Source of the DNA: Alcanivorax jadensis T9
GTDB taxonomy: Bacteria; Pseudomonadota; Gammaproteobacteria; Pseudomonadales; Alcanivoracaceae
Assembly: GCF_000756655.1 (NCBI RefSeq)
Contig: NZ_ARXU01000002.1
Span: forward strand, 414,971 to 478,970
Direction: 5' to 3'
DNA: 64,000 nt
In this document: in pieces, positions 24,923 through 34,175 of the stretch
How the letters are laid out: each line of letters starts with the position of its first letter
How positions within the stretch are numbered: position 1 is the stretch's first letter
Translations under genes and position numbers: made by a program
The notes under the pieces: generated by a model
What the model saw: the letters and a program-made list of their open reading frames with translations, nothing else
What the model was told of the DNA's origin: nothing
Database searches by the model: none

Positions 24923-26116
24923 TCAGGCGGGAACCGCTTCCTGGGACAACGACCAGAATGCCATCCGGTTGCGGCCCGCTTCCTTGGCCAGATAGAGGGC
25001 CTGATCCGCCCGGGAGAAGAGCTGTTCCTCACCCAGGGTGTCGCCGGTACCGGAACAGGTGACGCCGAAGCTGGCGCTGATATGGAACGGCGCCTGCCCT
25101 TCCACTTCCACCGGTGTGTCGTTCAGTCGCTGTCGGCAGCGTTCGATGACCTTCTCCGCACCCTGCTGATCCGTTTCCGGCATCAGCAGCATGAATTCCT
25201 CGCCTCCGATGCGACCAATACGATCGGTTTCCCGCAAGCAGTCCCGCAACACCCTGGCCACCATCAATAGCACCTTGTCGCCTATGGCGTGTCCGTAGCG
25301 ATCGTTGATTTGCTTGAAATGATCCAGATCCATGACGCAGACCGACACCGGGTTGCCGCTACGGCGACTACGGGCCAGCTCGTAGCTGAACTGGTCGAAC
25401 AGGGCGCGACGGTTGTCGAGGCCAGTGAGCGGGTCGGTCACCGCCAGGGCCCGGATCTGCTTTTCACGAATCTGCCAGCGCCGCAGCAACACATAGGTGA
25501 AGCCGAACACCATGGCCAGAAACGGCGTGGCAAAGGCGATCATGCTGTTGACCCAGTACACGGAGACCAGATCCTTGGTCACTGGGTCCGCCTTGAGCAT
25601 AGGGGCGTACTGTAATTTTCCCTGCACGATCAGCGCATAGATGGCCAGTACCATCACGGTGTGAATCACCAGGCTGCAGGTGACCCGCTTGAAATCAAAA
25701 AGAATAAAGCCGGTGAGCGGCGAGCCCACCAGCACCAGGCCCACGATCGGGTTATACAACCCCATTACATAACCAATGCCGAGAAAGGAAAAACCGAAGA
25801 AATGGATGCACACATTGGGGTAGGCCACCGAGTGACGCTTGGTCTTGTGCAGGGCCATTCCCCAACAGCTCAGCAACAACCAGCCGATCACGTTGAAAAG
25901 GAAAATATCCCGGGCTAGCCCGGCCCCTTCCACAGACAGGAATTGCTCACCGAAACGGGTGTAGTTCACCGTGAACAGCAGCCAACCGAGAAACCCTAGC
26001 ATCAGCAGGCCGGTGAGCACCGACAGCAACAGGCTCTTGTCCCGATCGCTCCAGTCGAGCAGATCGGTGATGGGCAGCGGATTGCGGTCAACCGCTGGCA
26101 TGGCATGAGTTCTCAT
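24923..26116 (-). CDS. Membrane diguanylate cyclase (GGDEF domain)
   Basis: A 397-residue protein. About six transmembrane helices fill residues 28-210, then a linker and the GGDEF domain (VTDPLTGLDNRRALFDQFSY onward). The active-site motif is GGEEF, preceded five residues upstream by the RETD inhibitory site, so product inhibition by c-di-GMP is likely. The metal and substrate residues (VMDLDHFKQINDRYGH) are present. It should make c-di-GMP in response to a membrane or small-ligand signal; the sensor type is not recognised. The ATG used is the first; an internal Met (MPAVDRN) five codons later is also possible. Confidence 0.92.
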   Translation of the reverse strand: MRTHAMPAVDRNPLPITDLLDWSDRDKSLLLSVLTGLLMLGFLGWLLFTVNYTRFGEQFLSVEGAGLARDIFLFNVIGWLLLSCWGMALHKTKRHSVAYPNVCIHFFGFSFLGIGYVMGLYNPIVGLVLVGSPLTGFILFDFKRVTCSLVIHTVMVLAIYALIVQGKLQYAPMLKADPVTKDLVSVYWVNSMIAFATPFLAMVFGFTYVLLRRWQIREKQIRALAVTDPLTGLDNRRALFDQFSYELARSRRSGNPVSVCVMDLDHFKQINDRYGHAIGDKVLLMVARVLRDCLRETDRIGRIGGEEFMLLMPETDQQGAEKVIERCRQRLNDTPVEVEGQAPFHISASFGVTCSGTGDTLGEEQLFSRADQALYLAKEAGRNRMAFWSLSQEAVPA

Positions 26117-26298
26117 TCATACCGGAATTATGTCACAGGGCCGATCCCGCTGAGTGAAATCTGATCAACGCTGGTGCCCCGGCTGCCACCAGTGGTCGGA
26201 AATACTGCACGGCATTTTCACTGTTCTGGTGCAGACCGGAACGCAGGCAAGCCTCATCATAGAGTGTGATTGCATCGGCACCAGGTGGGGCTCTGCAA

Positions 26299-26826
26299 TC
26301 AGGGGCGAGTACGGGTCATCAGCAGGGCCGGCCCGTCCGGTGTCTTCACCACCTGGCGGGCAACAAAACCGGCATTGCGAAAACAGTGGATGGCGCGAAG
26401 GTTATCTGGCGCCGGATCGGCAATGACTTCAGTTACCTGGGGATCATCAAACAGCCGATCCACAAAGGCACTCACCGCCGAGCAGCCCAGGCCATGATCC
26501 AGGTGGCTCTCGCTGGCGAGAAACACATCCACCCCACGCACGCCCGGGTCATCAATTTCCAGCCACCAGCCTTCATGGTGATGCTCGATGGGCGCATAAC
26601 GCTGAATGAACCCCAGCGGCTCGTCATCCAGACGGATAAAGAAAAACATGGCGCCACCAAAGCAGCGCTGGGCCGGATGGTAATCGCGAATCACCTCTTC
26701 AAGACTGCGCTGCGGCCCCCACCAGCGGCTGACATGCTCGCGACCCAGCCAGTCATGCAACACCGGCAGGCTCGCGTCGGTGAGCGGCGTAAAGGTGAGC
26801 CTGTCCGTTGCCACTGAGACTTTCAT
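26299..26826 (-). CDS. GNAT-family N-acetyltransferase
   Basis: A 175-residue protein of the AAC(6')/IucB-like GNAT type. It reads LHDWLGREHVSRWWGP near the N-terminus, then the strand FIRLDDEPLGFIQRYAP, and the acetyl-CoA loop region around GLGCSAVSAFVDRLF with IADPAPDNLRAIHCFRNAGF as motif A/B. Substrate unknown; the shape is close to aminoglycoside acetyltransferases and to hydroxylysine acetylases, neither of which is supported by context. It is a single gene. Confidence 0.82.
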   Translation of the reverse strand: MKVSVATDRLTFTPLTDASLPVLHDWLGREHVSRWWGPQRSLEEVIRDYHPAQRCFGGAMFFFIRLDDEPLGFIQRYAPIEHHHEGWWLEIDDPGVRGVDVFLASESHLDHGLGCSAVSAFVDRLFDDPQVTEVIADPAPDNLRAIHCFRNAGFVARQVVKTPDGPALLMTRTRP

Positions 26827-27049
26827 AACGTTACGCCACTGCCTCCCTGCCTGCCCCCTGTATAGAAATATCTATACGCCTCCCACAAGAGTAGCCAGCA
26901 TCCATGTTGGTAACTGCCATCGGTTTATCGTTTTCATTCATTCGACACAAAGGTCGATATGGTTAATTAAATAGCGAATTTCACTCTTTACATCAACCTG
27001 AGTTGAGGTTTTATGCTTGACTCTCCTTTTTCCGACAGGGACCCATACC

Positions 27050-27871
27050 ATGGCGCTGGATATTGATGCCTACCTGCAGCGAATCGGCTACCAGGGAGAC
27101 AAGACGCCTACCCTGAATACCCTCAAGGCCCTGCAACGCTTACACCTGCAGGCCATCGCCTTCGAGAACCTGAACCCGCTGCTGGGGCTCCCTGTGCCAC
27201 TGGACAGCCAGGTCCTGATGGACAAGCTGGTTGTTCAGCGGCGAGGCGGATACTGTTTCGAGAATAACCTGCTGTTTCTGGAAATCCTGACTGGGCTGGG
27301 ATTTCAGGCACGTGGTATTACCGGGCGGGTCTACTGGAACCAGCCCGACGATGCCTGGCCGCCGCGCTCGCATATGCTGCTACTGGTGACGATTGACGGC
27401 GAAGAGTATCTCAGCGATGTGGGGTTCGGCGGCATGACTCCGACTGCCCCGTTGAAGCTCCATGCCCGTCATCCACAAAGCACACCGCTGGAGCCTTTCC
27501 GGGTGGAGGCGCATCAGGATCATTACAGCCTGTGGGTACAGCTCGGGGAACAGTGGCGATTGCTTTATCGTTTCGACCTGATGCAACAGGGTGCCGTGGA
27601 TTTCGAGATGGCCAACTGGTATGTGGCCTGCCACCCACAATCCAAATTCGTGAACAATCTGATTGCGGTGCGCACTGGCGAAGACCGCCGCCACACACTG
27701 CTGAACGATCTTTATACGGTTCGCTTTCCGGATGGCAGCAGTGAAAAGCAGACGCTGGGTTCGGCAGCTGAGTTATGGGAATTACTGGAAGGGGTATTTG
27801 CCATCAATATGGCAAAGATAGAGAGAAACAGTCTGGAGAAAGTACTTAAAGAAAAATCACTATTCCGATAA
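27050..27871 (+). CDS. nat: Arylamine N-acetyltransferase
   Basis: A 273-residue NAT with the Cys-His-Asp triad: Cys69 in QRRGGYCFENN, His108 in PRSHMLL, and Asp123 in LSDVGFGG. It transfers acetyl from acetyl-CoA to arylamines or arylhydrazines. The start MALDIDAY is after ACAGGGA; an upstream frame adds 11 residues. It lies between GNAT and cioAB, with no obvious pathway partners. Length agrees with bacterial NAT (about 270-280). Confidence 0.93.
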   Translation: MALDIDAYLQRIGYQGDKTPTLNTLKALQRLHLQAIAFENLNPLLGLPVPLDSQVLMDKLVVQRRGGYCFENNLLFLEILTGLGFQARGITGRVYWNQPDDAWPPRSHMLLLVTIDGEEYLSDVGFGGMTPTAPLKLHARHPQSTPLEPFRVEAHQDHYSLWVQLGEQWRLLYRFDLMQQGAVDFEMANWYVACHPQSKFVNNLIAVRTGEDRRHTLLNDLYTVRFPDGSSEKQTLGSAAELWELLEGVFAINMAKIERNSLEKVLKEKSLFR

Positions 27872-27889
27872 TGGAACAGTGTAAAAATC

Positions 27890-27954
27890 TTTGCCTTGTG
27901 AACAAGGCTCCAACGCATAACTCACCGCTGTTGGAGCCTTGCTCGCAAGGCGAA
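27890..27954. repeat. GTTGGAGCCTTGC palindromic repeat, copy 3
   Basis: TTGCCTTGTGAACAAGGCTC...CAAC and GTTGGAGCCTTGCTCGCAAG face each other just after the NAT gene and before the cioB stop. It may terminate both convergent genes. Confidence 0.75.
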
Positions 27955-27957
27955 TCG

Positions 27958-28956
27958 CTACTCGTAACTCAGATGAGTCGCTTTGCCCCGGAACACCCGA
28001 TAGATAAAGATCGTGTAGCCCAGAATCATCGGCAAGGCGATGATGGCACCCCAAAAAGTAAACAGCAGGGACTCCGTGGCCGACGCTGCTTCCCAAATGG
28101 AAATCTGCCCCAACACGATATCAGGGAACAGGCTGTAGGCCAGTCCGATACTCGCCAGCACGCTCACTACCATCAAGGCGACAAACGCCAGCCAGCCATA
28201 GCCATTGTGCAGGATCTGTTTACTGTTGAAGATCCAGACCAGCGCCACATAGGCCAGCGCTGTGGTGATCGGAATAGGCATCAGACCGATGGCGTTAGGC
28301 AGGGTGAACCATTTGTCAGCGATGGCGCTGCTTACCAGCGGGGTAGCGATGGAAATCAGCAGCAGGAAACCGCCCATAGGCCATACCGCCATTCGTCCCC
28401 AGCGTACCGCCTTGTTGAACAACTCGCCCTCGGTCTTGATCAGCAGCCAGGCGGCGCCAAGCATGATGTACAGGGATGGCAACGCCACCGCGATCAGTGC
28501 AGCGAACAGGGTGCTGGTGGCATCACCGGTGAGCCCGGTGACAAAGGCGCCCAGCATCCAGCCCTGACAGACCGATGCGACCAGGGAACCGAACGCAAAC
28601 AGACGGTTCCATTTCGCCTTGTGCTTGTCGCCGGCCTTGACCCGGAAATCGAACGATACCCCGCGCAGAATCAGCCCCATCAGCATCAGTGTCACCGGCA
28701 GGTACAAGGAGGTGAGCACGATGGAATGCGCCTGCGGGAAGGCAATCAGCAAGATACCCACGCCCAGTACGATCCAGGTTTCATTGGCATCCCAGAACGG
28801 CCCGATGGCCGCCACCATCACATCCTTTTCGTCATCGCTGGCGAAGGGCAGCAACATGCCGATGCCCAGATCGTAGCCATCGAGAACCACATAGATAAGC
28901 AGTGCCAGCCCCATGGCGCCAGCAAAGAACAACGGAAGCCAGTATCCCAGATCCAT
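27958..28956 (-). CDS. cioB: Cytochrome bd-type quinol oxidase subunit II (cyanide-insensitive type)
   Basis: A 332-residue membrane protein, starting MDLGYWLPLFFAGAMGLALL. The CydB pattern is clear: IYVVLDGYDLGIGMLLPF, GPFWDANETWIVLGVGILLI and DFRVKAGDKHKAKWN, with about eight helices. Its ATG overlaps the cioA TGA by one base (TGATG); the GTG one codon upstream is less likely. With cioA it forms a bd-type terminal oxidase that reduces oxygen using quinol. CioB has no conserved heme ligands. Confidence 0.93.
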   Translation of the reverse strand: MDLGYWLPLFFAGAMGLALLIYVVLDGYDLGIGMLLPFASDDEKDVMVAAIGPFWDANETWIVLGVGILLIAFPQAHSIVLTSLYLPVTLMLMGLILRGVSFDFRVKAGDKHKAKWNRLFAFGSLVASVCQGWMLGAFVTGLTGDATSTLFAALIAVALPSLYIMLGAAWLLIKTEGELFNKAVRWGRMAVWPMGGFLLLISIATPLVSSAIADKWFTLPNAIGLMPIPITTALAYVALVWIFNSKQILHNGYGWLAFVALMVVSVLASIGLAYSLFPDIVLGQISIWEAASATESLLFTFWGAIIALPMILGYTIFIYRVFRGKATHLSYE

Positions 28957-30332
28957 CACGCTTCTCCTTCGGCAGTTTCCGCGTCGTTCATGGCCCGTTG
29001 CTGAGGCGTCAGCGTCAGGGAACGTGCCGGCTTGGTGGCCATATAACGCAGGGTGGCGATGTAGGACACCAGCAAGAACAGGTACAGCAATACATAGCCG
29101 AACAGTGTGCCTGCAACAGTGGCACTACTGTGATCCGCCACCACATCGGCGGTTCGTAGCAGCCCATCCACCACCCAGGGCTGACGGCCGATTTCGGTGA
29201 CATACCAACCCGCCAGCACCGCGATCCAGCCAGAGAATGTCATCACCGACAGGGCACGCAACAGCCAGGTCTGTGTCTCGCGACTTTCATCCCGGTTGCG
29301 GAATAACCGCCAGGCGGACCACCAGCCCACTAACACCATCAGCATGCCAATGCCGACCATCACCCGGAACGCCCAGAACACCGGCGCCACCGGTGGGGTT
29401 TCCCCCTCAAACTCATTGAGGCCGAGCACTTCGCCGTCCCACTCGTGGGTGAGAATCAGGCTGGCCAGGTTGGGCACCTTGATGGCCATGTGCGTGGTCT
29501 TTTCTTCCTCATCGGGAAAGCCGAACAGAGTCAGGGGGGCCCCTTTTTCCGTTTCCCAGATACCTTCCATGGCGGCGATTTTGGCGGGCTGGTGCTCCAG
29601 GGTGTTGAGCCCGTGCAAGTCACCGATAAATACCTGTAACGGAGCCAGCACAGCTGCCATCAGCGCACCGGTGCGCATCACCTTCCAGGTGGCCGGGCCA
29701 TCCACACCGCGCATGGCCCGCCAGGCGCTGATACCCATGATCAGGAAAGCCGCAGTCAACAGCGACGCCGTGAACATATGAGCGAAGCGATAGGGGAAAG
29801 ACGGGTTGAAGATGACTTCCCACCAGCTTTCCACGAAGAACACGCCGTCTTCAATGCGATAGCCTGTCGGCGTCTGCATCCAGGAATTGAGGCTGAGGAT
29901 CCAGAATGCAGAGAACGAAGTTCCCACGGCCACCAGGGCGGTGGCAATCAGGTGGGTACGATTGGATACCCGGTCCTTGCCGAACAGCATAATGCCCAGA
30001 AAAGAGGCCTCCAGGAAAAAGGCAGTGAGCACTTCATACCCCAGCAACGGCCCGGCGATATTGCCGGCACGCTCCATAAACCCGGGCCAGTTGGTGCCGA
30101 ACTGGAAACTCATGGTGATACCGGACACCACCCCCAGCGCGAAACTCAGAGCAAAGATCTTTACCCAGAAGAAGTAGGCATACTCCCAGGCCTTGTCACC
30201 AGAAAAGGTGTAGCGCAACCGGAAATAGAACAGCACCCAGCACAGGCCGATGGTGATGGTGGGAAACAGGATATGGAAACTGATATTGGCCGCGAACTGC
30301 AGCCGGGCAAGCAAGAACGGATCGAACTCCAC
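28956..30332 (-). CDS. cioA: Cytochrome bd-type quinol oxidase subunit I (cyanide-insensitive type)
   Basis: A 458-residue subunit that binds the b558, b595 and d hemes. The start VEFDPFLLARLQFAANISFH is a GTG preceded by GGAGG; an upstream GTG adds 5 residues. His ligands lie in FAANISFHIL and in the GNW region. The Q-loop is short (458 residues against about 520 for E. coli CydA), a trait of the CioA class, which is relatively cyanide-resistant. GYRIEDGVFFVESWWEVIFN is typical of this class. A possible FNR/ANR box is upstream. Confidence 0.92.
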   Translation of the reverse strand: MEFDPFLLARLQFAANISFHILFPTITIGLCWVLFYFRLRYTFSGDKAWEYAYFFWVKIFALSFALGVVSGITMSFQFGTNWPGFMERAGNIAGPLLGYEVLTAFFLEASFLGIMLFGKDRVSNRTHLIATALVAVGTSFSAFWILSLNSWMQTPTGYRIEDGVFFVESWWEVIFNPSFPYRFAHMFTASLLTAAFLIMGISAWRAMRGVDGPATWKVMRTGALMAAVLAPLQVFIGDLHGLNTLEHQPAKIAAMEGIWETEKGAPLTLFGFPDEEEKTTHMAIKVPNLASLILTHEWDGEVLGLNEFEGETPPVAPVFWAFRVMVGIGMLMVLVGWWSAWRLFRNRDESRETQTWLLRALSVMTFSGWIAVLAGWYVTEIGRQPWVVDGLLRTADVVADHSSATVAGTLFGYVLLYLFLLVSYIATLRYMATKPARSLTLTPQQRAMNDAETAEGEA

Positions 30333-30420
30333 GGGCGCAACCTCCACATGACAGGCCTGCGAACAGGATTCATAATTTTCTCTAGGCTAGCACATCAGTA
30401 TTACGGCGGCGTGTGACAAA

Positions 30421-30434
30421 TTGCCCTAGGTCAA
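30421..30434. promoter_or_regulatory. Possible FNR/ANR box upstream of cioA
   Basis: TTGCCCTAGGTCAA fits the 5-4-5 layout of TTGAT-N4-ATCAA, with TTG and CAA conserved and the inner positions diverged. It is about 90 bases before the cioA start. ANR control of cioAB is known in Pseudomonas; here it is a guess from the sequence. Confidence 0.4.
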
Positions 30435-30662
30435 CCGCCTGCTAAATAACGGCCTGGGGAACGGTGTTCCCCCTGACAATACGCCAACAAACGCTGAAAC
30501 CCAGCATTATCCCCAGACGCAGCAGAATAGCGCGAACCCCGTCATTTGATGGAACAGGCCCCATAAGGCTGTAAAACCGTCATGCCATCAACACCACGAC
30601 CCCTCTCTCGTTCAACGGCAGTTACCGCACAGCAATTGAACGCACTGGCAAAGCTGAGTAGC
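30435..30662. other. Intergenic region between cioA and the integrase
   Basis: No gene seen. A perfect hairpin GGGGAAC-GGT-GTTCCCC lies at 30456-30472, and the rest is unremarkable. The sequence carries a few CG-rich stretches without coding signal. Confidence 0.5.
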
Positions 30663-30709
30663 TTATTGTCTGTAATCCCTGCATCGTTTTTGCGCGATGC
30701 TGACAATAA
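30663..30709. promoter_or_regulatory. Composite dyad before the integrase gene
   Basis: TTATTGTC (30663-30670) and GACAATAA (30702-30709) enclose GCATCG and CGATGC (30681-30700), which pair across an 8-base loop. The nested dyads lie 18 bases before the integrase ATG. They could be an autoregulatory or recombination site of the integrase; the left interval is nine bases longer than the right. Confidence 0.45.
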
Positions 30710-30727
30710 CCTGACCTGCAGCGAGCC

Positions 30728-31921
30728 ATGGCCCTGACTTCCGCGGATGTCCGCAACGCCGAAACCCTAAAAAAAGACTACAAGCTCCGGGACGACAAGG
30801 GGCTTTACCTGCTGGTAGAGACCAATGGCAGCCGTACCTGGAAATTCAGCTATCGGTTCGATGGCCGCAGCAAAGTCATCACCTTGGGCCCCTGCCCCGA
30901 GGTCACCCTGGCCTTTGCCCGCCAGCTTCGTGACGAAGCCCGGGAGCTGATCGCCGACGGCACTGATCCGCTCACCCGTTGCGAAAAACGCGAAGTGTTC
31001 AGCCCCTCGGTGGAAACCTTCGAGGCGGTGGCGCGGGACTGGCTGGAACGGGTCTACCGCTTTGAGGTCTCGGAAGAACAGTTCCGTCGCACCAAGCGAC
31101 AGATGGAAAACTACCTGATTTCCAGCATTGGCAAGCGGGTGGTCAGCGAAGTGACCCCGGAGGATCTGAAATCCTTGGCGGCCGCCCTGGGCGCCGAAGG
31201 CCATCTGGACAAGGGCAAGCGGGTACTGGGTATCGCCAAACGGGTCTACGGCCATGCCCGCGATACCGGCGTGGCCGGCTTCCAGCAGACCGGTGCCCTG
31301 CGCCGCCGACTTACCGGTTCCGGCACCGAGCCGGAATTCCTGCTCAGCACCCGTGAGCAACTCTTCAATCTGGCCAGTGGCGTGCTCGGACAGTGGAGCC
31401 GCACCACCACCACCGCGGCGCTCAAGCTGACTGTCTGGCTGCTGGCCCGACCCAGCGAGATCGTCAACGCACGCTGGTCGGACATGGATCTGGATGCCGG
31501 CGAATGGCGCATCCGCCGCAAAAATCCGGACAGCCCGGACGGCAACAAGATCATTACCGTGCCCCTGCCCCGCCAGGCGGTGGAGCTATTGCGGGAGATG
31601 GAACCGATCACCGGCCGCCAGGAATATATCTTCCCCGGCACCCGCGATCGCAAGAAGCACCTGGGCGCCAGCACTCTCACCGGCGCCCTGAAAAAAGTGA
31701 CCCGCACGACACCGGTCTCCACCGACAACCTGCGCACCCTGGCTGCCACTGCGCTGGGCGAGCTGGGCTACCAGGCGGAACAGATCCAGTCACAGTTGCT
31801 CAACCAGACCGGCGACGAACAGAGCGATCGTCAGCTCTATCAGGAAAAACGCCGGGAAATGCTGCAGGCCTGGGCGGACTATCTGGATAACACTGTCATC
31901 GGCAAGGTAACACGTCGCTAA
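30728..31921 (+). CDS. Tyrosine-recombinase integrase with lost catalytic histidines
   Basis: A 397-residue P4-type integrase. The N-terminal arm-binding domain (DUF4102) reads YKLRDDKGLYLLVETNGSRT, followed by the core-binding and catalytic domains. Catalytic Arg241 (LLARPSEI), Lys274, Arg336 (DNLRT) and Tyr371 are present, but the two histidines expected before and after the second Arg are Asp333 and Gln360. Normal integrases read HxLRRT and LLNH here. It has no tRNA, excisionase or phage genes nearby, so it may be a domesticated or inactive remnant that kept an open frame. Confidence 0.85.
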   Translation: MALTSADVRNAETLKKDYKLRDDKGLYLLVETNGSRTWKFSYRFDGRSKVITLGPCPEVTLAFARQLRDEARELIADGTDPLTRCEKREVFSPSVETFEAVARDWLERVYRFEVSEEQFRRTKRQMENYLISSIGKRVVSEVTPEDLKSLAAALGAEGHLDKGKRVLGIAKRVYGHARDTGVAGFQQTGALRRRLTGSGTEPEFLLSTREQLFNLASGVLGQWSRTTTTAALKLTVWLLARPSEIVNARWSDMDLDAGEWRIRRKNPDSPDGNKIITVPLPRQAVELLREMEPITGRQEYIFPGTRDRKKHLGASTLTGALKKVTRTTPVSTDNLRTLAATALGELGYQAEQIQSQLLNQTGDEQSDRQLYQEKRREMLQAWADYLDNTVIGKVTRR

Positions 31922-31974
31922 GCGTTACAAAGAACCATGCCGACGCTGGCATCCAATAGCTCGGAGCCGCCACC

Positions 31975-32457
31975 ATGGAACCGTTTGATAATCACCAAAA
32001 CCTGATCCAGACGGTCCTCACTCTCCCCGAGGAGAATGTGCGTCACGGCCTTGGCGGGCCCTTTGCTGCACTGGTGGTCAAAAATGGCGCCATCATTGGT
32101 CAGGGCTGCAACCGGGTAACGGACCAGCATGACCCCACCGCCCACGCGGAAATGGAAGCCATTCGCGCCGCCTGCCGCCAGCTGGGTAGCCACCAGCTGC
32201 ATGGCTGTGTGATCTACAGCAGTTGCGAGCCCTGCCCCATGTGTCTGGGCGCCATCTACTGGGCCCGGCCGGACAAGCTGTTCTATCTCAACAGCCAGGC
32301 CGATGCGGCTCGTATCGGTTTTGATGATCAGTTCATCTACCAGGAGCTGGCTCTCCCTGTCGCGCAGCGCCAGCTGACCACCGAACACCTTGATCATCCG
32401 CGCCGGCTGGTCGCCTTCGAGTTATGGCAGGCCAGCAGCGACCGGGAAGACTACTAG
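31975..32457 (+). CDS. Nucleoside deaminase (guanine deaminase-like, CDA fold)
   Basis: A 160-residue zinc deaminase. HAEMEAI (His about 56, Glu 58) and SCEPCPMCLGAIYWA (Cys pair) give the zinc site and proton shuttle. It resembles the small guanine deaminases of the B. subtilis GuaD type and the TadA-like group. LFYLNSQADAARIGFDDQF fits GuaD more than TadA. No tRNA-binding extension is seen. The ATG follows GGAGCCGCCACC. Confidence 0.88.
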   Translation: MEPFDNHQNLIQTVLTLPEENVRHGLGGPFAALVVKNGAIIGQGCNRVTDQHDPTAHAEMEAIRAACRQLGSHQLHGCVIYSSCEPCPMCLGAIYWARPDKLFYLNSQADAARIGFDDQFIYQELALPVAQRQLTTEHLDHPRRLVAFELWQASSDREDY

Positions 32458-32589
32458 GCAGCCTTTGTTCGATTGTGGGAATGTTGGCGGTTTTTTCAGG
32501 AAGTGCCTGGCCTCCGATACAGCACACCGAATGACCCCGCCCGATCCCTCCTGTTAACCTGTACGCCCATGGTTTGCAGAGCGCCCACA

Positions 32590-34047
32590 ATGACCCGCCC
32601 CTACGGTTTCCAGTTCGACAACAGCTACACCCACCTGCCGGAAGACCTGTTTTCCCGCTGCCCCCTGCAGCCAGTGAAGGCGCCACAGATGGTGTTGCTC
32701 AACCGGGATCTGGCCGGGGAACTGGGGCTGGACGACGAGGCACTGGACAGCCCGGCCGGGGCTGCGATTTTGGCAGGTAATGAGCAGATCGACGGCAGCG
32801 ACCCGATCGCCCAGGCCTACGCGGGCCACCAGTTCGGCAACCTGACCATGCTGGGCGATGGCCGCGCCATTCTGCTCGGTGAGCAGCTCACCCCGGACGG
32901 CGCGCGCCGGGACATCCAGCTCAAGGGCGGCGGCCGCACGGTGTTTTCCCGGGGCGGCGATGGCCGCGCGGCACTCGGGCCCATGTTGCGCGAATACATC
33001 ATCAGCGAGGCCATGCATGGCCTGGGTATTCCCACCACCCGCAGCCTGGCGGTGGTAGCCACCGGTGAGTCGGTATTACGGGAAACCGCCTTGCCCGGCG
33101 CCATTCTCACCCGGGTAGCGGCATCGCACCTGCGGGTGGGCACCTTCCAGTACGCCGCCGGCCGACAAAACCCGGCGCTGCTGGAAGCACTGGTGGATTA
33201 CACCCTGAACCGCCACTACCCGGATCGACAACCCGCCGACAACCCGGCCCTGACCCTGCTGGATGCGGTCATGGACAGCCAGGTGGATCTGATCGTCCAC
33301 TGGATGCGGGTGGGTTTTATTCACGGCGTACTCAATACCGACAACGTGACCCTCAGTGGCGAGAGCATCGATTACGGTCCCTGTGCTTTCATGGACAGTT
33401 TTGACCCGGACACCGTATTCAGCTCCATCGACCACCAGGGCCGCTACGCCTACGGCAATCAGCCCACCATCACCCAGTGGAACCTGAGCCGCTTCGCGGA
33501 AACCCTGCTACCGATGATCGACGAGGATGTGGACAGCGCCATCGAAAAAGCCACCGCCATCATCAAGTCTTTCAGCGAACGCTACAGCGAAAAATGGCTG
33601 GCAATGATGAAGAAAAAGCTGGGGTTGTTCGGTGATGACCCGGTGGATGAAAAACTGATTACCGATCTGCTTGAATGGATGAAGGTGAACCAGGCGGATT
33701 ACACCAATACCTTCCGCGATATCACCGGCGAACACTTTCCCGCCGGTGGTTTTTACCAGGATGACGCCTTCATCAATTGGCACCAGCGCTGGCAGGCCCG
33801 TCTGGGTCGCAACTCCAAACCCCTCAAGTCGTCCCTGTGCCTGATGCGCAATCACAACCCGGCGGTGATCCCCCGCAACCATCGCGTGGCAGAAGCCTTA
33901 ACGGCGGCGGAACAGGGTGACCTGGCTGTCACCTCAGCACTGCTGAACGCACTGGCCGACCCCTATGCCGATCGCGACCCGGACGACAGCTATCGACAGC
34001 CGCCGGCTCCGGAGGAGCGGGTCTGCCAGACTTTTTGCGGAACCTGA
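32590..34047 (+). CDS. selO: Protein adenylyltransferase SelO (YdiU family)
   Basis: A 485-residue SelO pseudokinase, which transfers AMP to proteins. Conserved segments are PVKAPQMVLLNRDLAGELGL, AYAGHQFGNLTMLGDGRAIL, LKGGGRTVFSRGGDGRAALG and GVLNTDNVTLSGESIDYGPC (the metal-binding loop). The C-terminus is VCQTFCGT with two cysteines; family members often end in CxxC or CxxU, and here the spacing is longer. The ATG at MTRPYGF is chosen; an in-frame ATG 21 bases earlier is possible. Length agrees with YdiU (478). Confidence 0.93.
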   Translation: MTRPYGFQFDNSYTHLPEDLFSRCPLQPVKAPQMVLLNRDLAGELGLDDEALDSPAGAAILAGNEQIDGSDPIAQAYAGHQFGNLTMLGDGRAILLGEQLTPDGARRDIQLKGGGRTVFSRGGDGRAALGPMLREYIISEAMHGLGIPTTRSLAVVATGESVLRETALPGAILTRVAASHLRVGTFQYAAGRQNPALLEALVDYTLNRHYPDRQPADNPALTLLDAVMDSQVDLIVHWMRVGFIHGVLNTDNVTLSGESIDYGPCAFMDSFDPDTVFSSIDHQGRYAYGNQPTITQWNLSRFAETLLPMIDEDVDSAIEKATAIIKSFSERYSEKWLAMMKKKLGLFGDDPVDEKLITDLLEWMKVNQADYTNTFRDITGEHFPAGGFYQDDAFINWHQRWQARLGRNSKPLKSSLCLMRNHNPAVIPRNHRVAEALTAAEQGDLAVTSALLNALADPYADRDPDDSYRQPPAPEERVCQTFCGT

Positions 34048-34175
34048 TAACCGGCTGACCCAACCATGGATTGCCCCGCCCCGCAAAAGACTCCGCAGGA
34101 GCGACGCTATTCGCTGCGGGCCGGTCTGCGGTCTTTGCTACGCACCCATGGCAATACTTGAGTCAGCACTTCAGC

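Noticed and set aside
27871..29004. A 377-codon open frame antisense to cioB
   Set aside because: It mirrors the cioB gene and starts inside a repeat; its predicted protein is low-complexity and basic with no domain.
30728..31921. An integrated genomic island bounded by the integrase
   Set aside because: No tRNA, direct repeats, excisionase or composition change could be found on either side.
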